IMG/VR virus record: IMGVR_UViG_3300032288_004250
Span: 1-33,705 of that record
DNA: 33,705 bases
Source: a virus
Reading direction: 5' to 3' (one strand)
The position numbers were made by a program, and so were the translations under genes. The notes beneath the pieces were generated by a model. It was not told the origin of the DNA. It did no database searches and was given only the letters and a program-made list of their open reading frames with translations. Below are positions 30,929-33,705 of the stretch, piece after piece (positions within the stretch are counted from its first letter, which is position 1; every line of letters starts with the position of its first letter).

Positions 30929-31046
30929 GAAAACAGAATCCAGCGGGCAGGGCTTGATACCTGCTAACGGGTCAACGCAGTTAGTCTCCGTGCGTCTGGC
31001 TGCGATGCTTGCGTGTCCTTCCACGCCGCCGCTGGATTCTGTTTTC
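30929..31046 (-). repeat. Perfect 18-bp inverted repeat closing tRNA-like element 3
   Basis: GAAAACAGAATCCAGCGG (30929-30946) is exactly complementary to CCGCTGGATTCTGTTTTC (31029-31046). Seven pairs are the acceptor stem and 11 lie outside it. Nothing else is seen in the 71 bases up to the terminase stop at 31118 except a palindrome CAAGCGCGCTTG (31071-31082). Confidence 0.9.
30939..31035 (-). tRNA. tRNA-like element 3, type II with long variable arm
   Basis: The acceptor CCAGCGG/CCGCTGG pairs at all seven positions with A73. The D-arm GCGT-GGAAGGAC-ACGC resembles tRNA-Leu. The variable region of about 27 bases can fold (ACGG/CCGT). The T-stem GCAGG/CCTGC is intact, but the loop TATCAAGC has one extra base, and the anticodon loop GCAGCCA lacks U33. 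The amino acid cannot be assigned. It may be a decayed Leu- or Ser-type tRNA or a non-decoding tRNA mimic. Confidence 0.4.
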
Positions 31047-31117
31047 GAGTTGTCAAAGATCACAGCGCCACAAGCGCGCTTGAATGCTATTGTGCGGCAT
31101 TTCGTGGTATTGGCAAG

Positions 31118-32728
31118 CTACAAATTCGCCAATCCTCCGACCGCCACCGTGCCGCGCCGTTGCGCTCTTGGCGTCTCATCGGCCCGCAGGTTGCCGACAA
31201 GGCTGCCCTGCTCATCGGCAGCGCCAAACGTCACCATAGCGTCAGCCCCGTGCGAGTTCACGTCATGCAGCGGCAGAGCCCGCAGTGCGCCAGAAGCGGC
31301 TTTTGGCTGCGTCCGGTAGTTCGTCAAGCATCCGAGGCCCGAAGGCAGCTTTTCGCCGAATGCGTCGATTTGGGCCTTCTCGCAGGCCGGATCGAACCAC
31401 ATGCGCGGGATGCGGTCACGCACGGCGTTGATGCCGTCCCACTTGTCGCCCGCAATCGGGATCGTAATAATCTTGTGATTCGGCACCCCAGCGGCGACAA
31501 GCTGGCTGCGGTAAGTGACCGATGAGCCACGGTCGCGATAGTCCACGTCATGCGGGAAGAAGTGAGTCGAGAAGGACAAGCCTAGCTCCTGCTCAAATTG
31601 GCGAATCACTTCCGCCGCCCGGACAGCACCCGCGCCGGTCGTGAAAAAGAACCGATGCCACAGGATGTCACGAAAGACCTGTTGGCCCACCCAGCAAGAG
31701 AGGCCGTCGTTGCCGATGTCCCAAAACGACCAAAGCGGGCGGTTCGCCTCGACGGTCAGCGGTCGGACACGGCCCTTGCTCTTGACCGTCACGACCTGCG
31801 GGAAGATTTGGCCGGACACGACCACGCGGATTGCCTCCTCGGCAATGGTCGGAAACTGCGTCCACACGTCGTCTTTCTGCTCCTGGCGCTTCTTCTCATA
31901 CCAAGCCCAGCGCGAAGCCGGAATCTTGATGCCGTGCTTTTCCTGCATCTCGGCAGCGTATTTCAGCACCTCGTCAGTCTCGGGCGCGTGGCCGGTAAGA
32001 TCGTAAGACGGGTGCCCATACCACGGGAAGAAATGGAGCTTCCAATCCATGCGCGAGAGCGGTTTGCCCACCATCGAGAGCGCCAAATCGAACAGGTCGC
32101 GTGCTGGCGTGCCCTCGCCGCCCTCCATGGTCGTCTCTACGTCAATGACGCCGTGTGCCCCAATGGCGTTCAGGGTGCCTCGCTTGACTTTTCGGGCGCG
32201 ATCCGGCGCGTGTGCAGACTGCGGCCCTGCCTCGCTCCAATGGATGCGGCGCGGAGTTCCACCCATGAAGGAGGTCGAGGCCTCCATGCAGGAGCCGTTC
32301 GACCATTCCAGCCTTTCGGTCGTGTCTTTGACCAGTTTCAGCCCCTTGTGAATCTGTGCCCAAATGTGCGCAATCACGGGATTCGGATGCTTTGGCCCGT
32401 CCTTCCATGCCCTGCGCGCAATGTCGAGCTTCTTCAAGGCGTCGTCCTCGCGGTAGTCCACAATCGCGCAATGGGTATTCGGGACCGTCAGGGCCTCGTC
32501 GAAGTTGTCCAAGACAATGAGCGTGGACATGCCCAGCTTTCGAGCCTTCGGGACAAAATTTCGCGTGTGGCGCTCGCGAAGGAACTGCTCCTGTTCGGCG
32601 CGCATCACAAAGGGGATTAGGCCCCCGTCCTCGTCATCCTCGGGGAGAATGAGCATGAGATTGTTCAAGCGCCATCGCTTGTCACCCAGGCATGCGGCCA
32701 TTTCCTCGGCTGTGACGGTGGCGGTCAT
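31118..32728 (-). CDS. terL: Terminase large subunit
   Basis: The 536-residue motor/nuclease packages DNA through the portal. The ATPase half has the opening MRAEQEQFLRERHTRNFVPKARKLGMSTL (variant Walker A near residues 59-70), RIHWSEAG and a stretch DVETTMEGGEG. The nuclease half has its acidic positions in SFWDIGNDG (about 342), HDVDYRDRG and HGADAMVTFG near the end. The gene overlaps terS by four bases. The family is certain; the packaging mode (headful, cos or terminal repeat) cannot be read from it. Confidence 0.92.
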   Translation of the reverse strand: MTATVTAEEMAACLGDKRWRLNNLMLILPEDDEDGGLIPFVMRAEQEQFLRERHTRNFVPKARKLGMSTLIVLDNFDEALTVPNTHCAIVDYREDDALKKLDIARRAWKDGPKHPNPVIAHIWAQIHKGLKLVKDTTERLEWSNGSCMEASTSFMGGTPRRIHWSEAGPQSAHAPDRARKVKRGTLNAIGAHGVIDVETTMEGGEGTPARDLFDLALSMVGKPLSRMDWKLHFFPWYGHPSYDLTGHAPETDEVLKYAAEMQEKHGIKIPASRWAWYEKKRQEQKDDVWTQFPTIAEEAIRVVVSGQIFPQVVTVKSKGRVRPLTVEANRPLWSFWDIGNDGLSCWVGQQVFRDILWHRFFFTTGAGAVRAAEVIRQFEQELGLSFSTHFFPHDVDYRDRGSSVTYRSQLVAAGVPNHKIITIPIAGDKWDGINAVRDRIPRMWFDPACEKAQIDAFGEKLPSGLGCLTNYRTQPKAASGALRALPLHDVNSHGADAMVTFGAADEQGSLVGNLRADETPRAQRRGTVAVGGLANL

Positions 32729-33159
32729 GGCTTGGCTTTGAAGACTTTCGCCACCACTGCCGCGAGGTCGGGCAGGGCAACGTCAATGTGGCCCGTGTGT
32801 CGGACCTCCTCGGGCTCGTAGTAGGCGGCGGCTTTCCCAATCTCTCGAAGCGCGCCGGTTGCGGCTGAATAGTCCTCCGCATCTTCGGCCTTGTCGGCGA
32901 TCTTTTCGAGTCGATCAAGCCAGCGGTCCCGTGTCAGGTCGAACTTGCGGTCAGCTTTCTCGCTGACCTTTTTTCTCAAATCTGCGATTCTTAGAGACAC
33001 CTTAGAATCTTTAGAAAGCCGACAGCCCGTTACTTCCGCCGTCCCGCTTGAGCAATTCCCATCCCGGCTGACGTGCTCGACGTAGGCCTGACTGGCGGGC
33101 ATGCCGAGAGCCACAGCTTGCGCAAACGCTTCATGTTTCGGGTTCTTCAATGCGGGCAT
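32725..33159 (-). CDS. terS: Terminase small subunit
   Basis: The 144-residue protein recognises the phage DNA end and starts packaging. The N-terminus (KNPKHEAFAQAVALGMPASQAYVEH) is the HTH typical of small terminases, followed by a coiled helix (SLRIADLRKKVSEKADRKFDL) for oligomer formation and a C-terminal helix (LPDLAAVVAKVFKAKP) likely to contact TerL. The ATGA overlap with terL fits the pair. Part of the gene (32985-33020) is strikingly AT-rich and repeated. Confidence 0.88.
   Translation of the reverse strand: MPALKNPKHEAFAQAVALGMPASQAYVEHVSRDGNCSSGTAEVTGCRLSKDSKVSLRIADLRKKVSEKADRKFDLTRDRWLDRLEKIADKAEDAEDYSAATGALREIGKAAAYYEPEEVRHTGHIDVALPDLAAVVAKVFKAKP
32991..33015. promoter_or_regulatory. 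Candidate packaging recognition (pac-like) repeats
   Basis: Within terS, TTAGA occurs at 32991, 33002 and 33011, roughly one helical turn apart, in an AT-rich island of a GC-rich gene. Several phages carry pac boxes inside terS. This is a sequence-based guess. Confidence 0.35.
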
Positions 33160-33225
33160 GCTCGTATCGGGTTAGATGCAGGTCGTAAAGTCAAGGGGCG
33201 AACTGGCGCTGCGGCAAACAGACTC

Positions 33226-33249
33226 GCTGAGGCTCGCTAGCGGCTCAGC
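33226..33249. repeat. Inverted repeat upstream of terS
   Basis: GCTGAG (33226-33231) pairs with CTCAGC (33244-33249) around an inner palindrome CGCTAGCG. It sits in the 102-base gap between the zinc-ribbon gene and terS, where no gene is seen. It could be a terminator without T-run, or a TerS or regulator site. Confidence 0.45.
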
Positions 33250-33261
33250 TCGTTGTTCGGC

Positions 33262-33480
33262 TCAGACATAAGCAAGAGCGAGTTGAGGCTTAGCAGTCCG
33301 TTTTCTCGCCAACCCAATTAATCGGATGGCGGCAGATCTACGATGTTCCCATGTTGTTGCGGGATCTCGCATGATGAGGTTTTCCGGCCTATCTGCGAGG
33401 TGTGTCTCGCATGAGTCGCAGAGCATTGTTTCGCGGAGCTTGTGCCCTCCGCATGGGCAGTGAGTGTCTTCGTAGGCCAT
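33262..33480 (-). CDS. Small zinc-ribbon-like protein
   Basis: With the ATG at 33480 the product is 72 residues, MAYEDTHCPCGGHKLRETML followed by CDSC. The four cysteines CxC...CxxC within 20 residues suggest a zinc ribbon. The rest is basic and helical (RRSAAIRLIGLARKRTAKPQ). The longer start at 33522 lacks support. It precedes terS and may be a late transcription regulator, but this is only context. Confidence 0.55.
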   Translation of the reverse strand: MAYEDTHCPCGGHKLRETMLCDSCETHLADRPENLIMRDPATTWEHRRSAAIRLIGLARKRTAKPQLALAYV

Positions 33481-33510
33481 AGATGTTTGTGGAAACCCGC
33501 CGAACAATGC

Positions 33511-33544
33511 CACTGGAGACAACGGCGGTAGATCGCCTCCAGTG
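33511..33544. repeat. Inverted repeat between two small genes
   Basis: CACTGGAG (33511-33518) is complementary to CTCCAGTG (33537-33544), with GGCG/CGCC pairing inside the loop. It lies just after the stop at 33556-33558 and before the zinc-ribbon start, so it may be a weak terminator or operator. Confidence 0.45.
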
Positions 33545-33555
33545 CTCTCAAAGTC

Positions 33556-33705
33556 TTATTCCCGCCGTGTCTCACTGGCGGCGTTCACCCTGAGCCACAT
33601 GACCCACTTGCCGCATTTTCCGCGCCGCCGAGCGAGTCCGAGTTGCTCCAGCTTCACGAGTCGATTGTTGATCGCGTTTGGCGTCACGCCACCTTCACGC
33701 AGTTC
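33556..33705 (-). CDS. Partial winged-helix protein (3' part)
   Basis: The frame enters from the right edge. Its visible 49 residues read LREGGVTPNAINNRLVKLEQ, then LGLARRRGKCGKWVMWL and a short tail ASETRRE. A recognition helix (PNAINNRLVKLEQLG) followed by a wing (ARRRGKCGKWVMW) is typical of winged-helix regulators. It is probably a transcription regulator or a small DNA-binding protein ahead of the packaging genes. The N-terminus is outside the window. Confidence 0.65.
   Translation of the reverse strand, partial: ELREGGVTPNAINNRLVKLEQLGLARRRGKCGKWVMWLRVNAASETRRE

Noticed and set aside
31051-31056. TTGACA on the minus strand just ahead of the tRNA-like cluster as a -35 box
   Set aside because: No acceptable -10 hexamer lies at 15-19 bases; the expected position falls in GC-rich acceptor-stem sequence.

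Overview
The window is most of the genome of a tailed double-stranded DNA bacteriophage or prophage with a short-tailed (podovirus) particle. It has no ribosomal or housekeeping genes. Nearly every gene lies on the minus strand, and genes are packed with ATGA, GTGA or TAATG stop/start overlaps. The virion set (Head-tail_con portal, tail tubular proteins A and B, a gp14-like protein and two large internal proteins) is that of T7/BPP-1-type podoviruses. The DNA is visibly GC-rich with bacterial coding. The host cannot be fixed from the sequence. One weak hint towards Verrucomicrobia-like hosts is that the C-terminal domain of the replication protein recalls proteins I associate with that phylum.

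Layout in the direction of minus-strand transcription, from the right edge leftwards. Positions 33705-31118 hold a partial winged-helix protein, a small zinc-ribbon protein and the small and large terminase subunits. Positions 31046-30670 hold three odd tRNA-like elements, each closed by a long leader/trailer inverted repeat. Positions 30644-27845 hold small accessory head genes and the portal. Positions 27848-24545 hold a Bbp19-like protein, a head accessory protein, a polyQ scaffold, the major capsid protein and a decoration-type protein, with hairpins behind three of these genes. Positions 24439-20958 hold tail tubular proteins A and B. Positions 20954-11512 hold internal or ejected virion proteins, ending in a 2406-residue polyvalent protein with an ADP-ribosyltransferase-like domain. 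Positions 11287-9702 hold a small beta-rich protein and a LamG-like/SGNH esterase. Positions 9638-7920 form a lysis-type cassette: membrane-anchored HTH protein, alpha/beta hydrolase, holin-like peptide and CHAP endolysin. Positions 7907-7043 hold a truncated tyrosine integrase, tandem palindromes and two ribbon-helix-helix-like proteins. Positions 7046-585 are the DNA metabolism block: small proteins, RecT, a YqaJ/lambda-exo nuclease, RusA, an SSB-like protein, a replication initiator interrupted by a T5orf172/GIY-YIG-like domain and repeats, and a DnaB-type helicase. Positions 588-1 hold a small HTH-like protein and a partial gene resembling tRNA-guanine-transglycosylase/DpdA-like proteins. 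The only plausible plus-strand gene is a 54-residue membrane peptide at 11382-11546.

The early genes would initiate and drive replication (initiator plus DnaB), repair and recombine DNA (RecT, exonuclease, RusA, SSB) and control the switch (RHH proteins). The late genes package DNA into the capsid, build the short tail, inject internal proteins and lyse the cell. The integrase fragment lacks its catalytic C-terminus, so this phage looks either temperate in ancestry or dependent on another integration route. The features most worth a second look are the stem-capped tRNA-like array, the initiator with an embedded nuclease-like domain and iteron-like repeats, the membrane-tethered HTH protein in the lysis cassette, and the giant polyvalent ejection protein.
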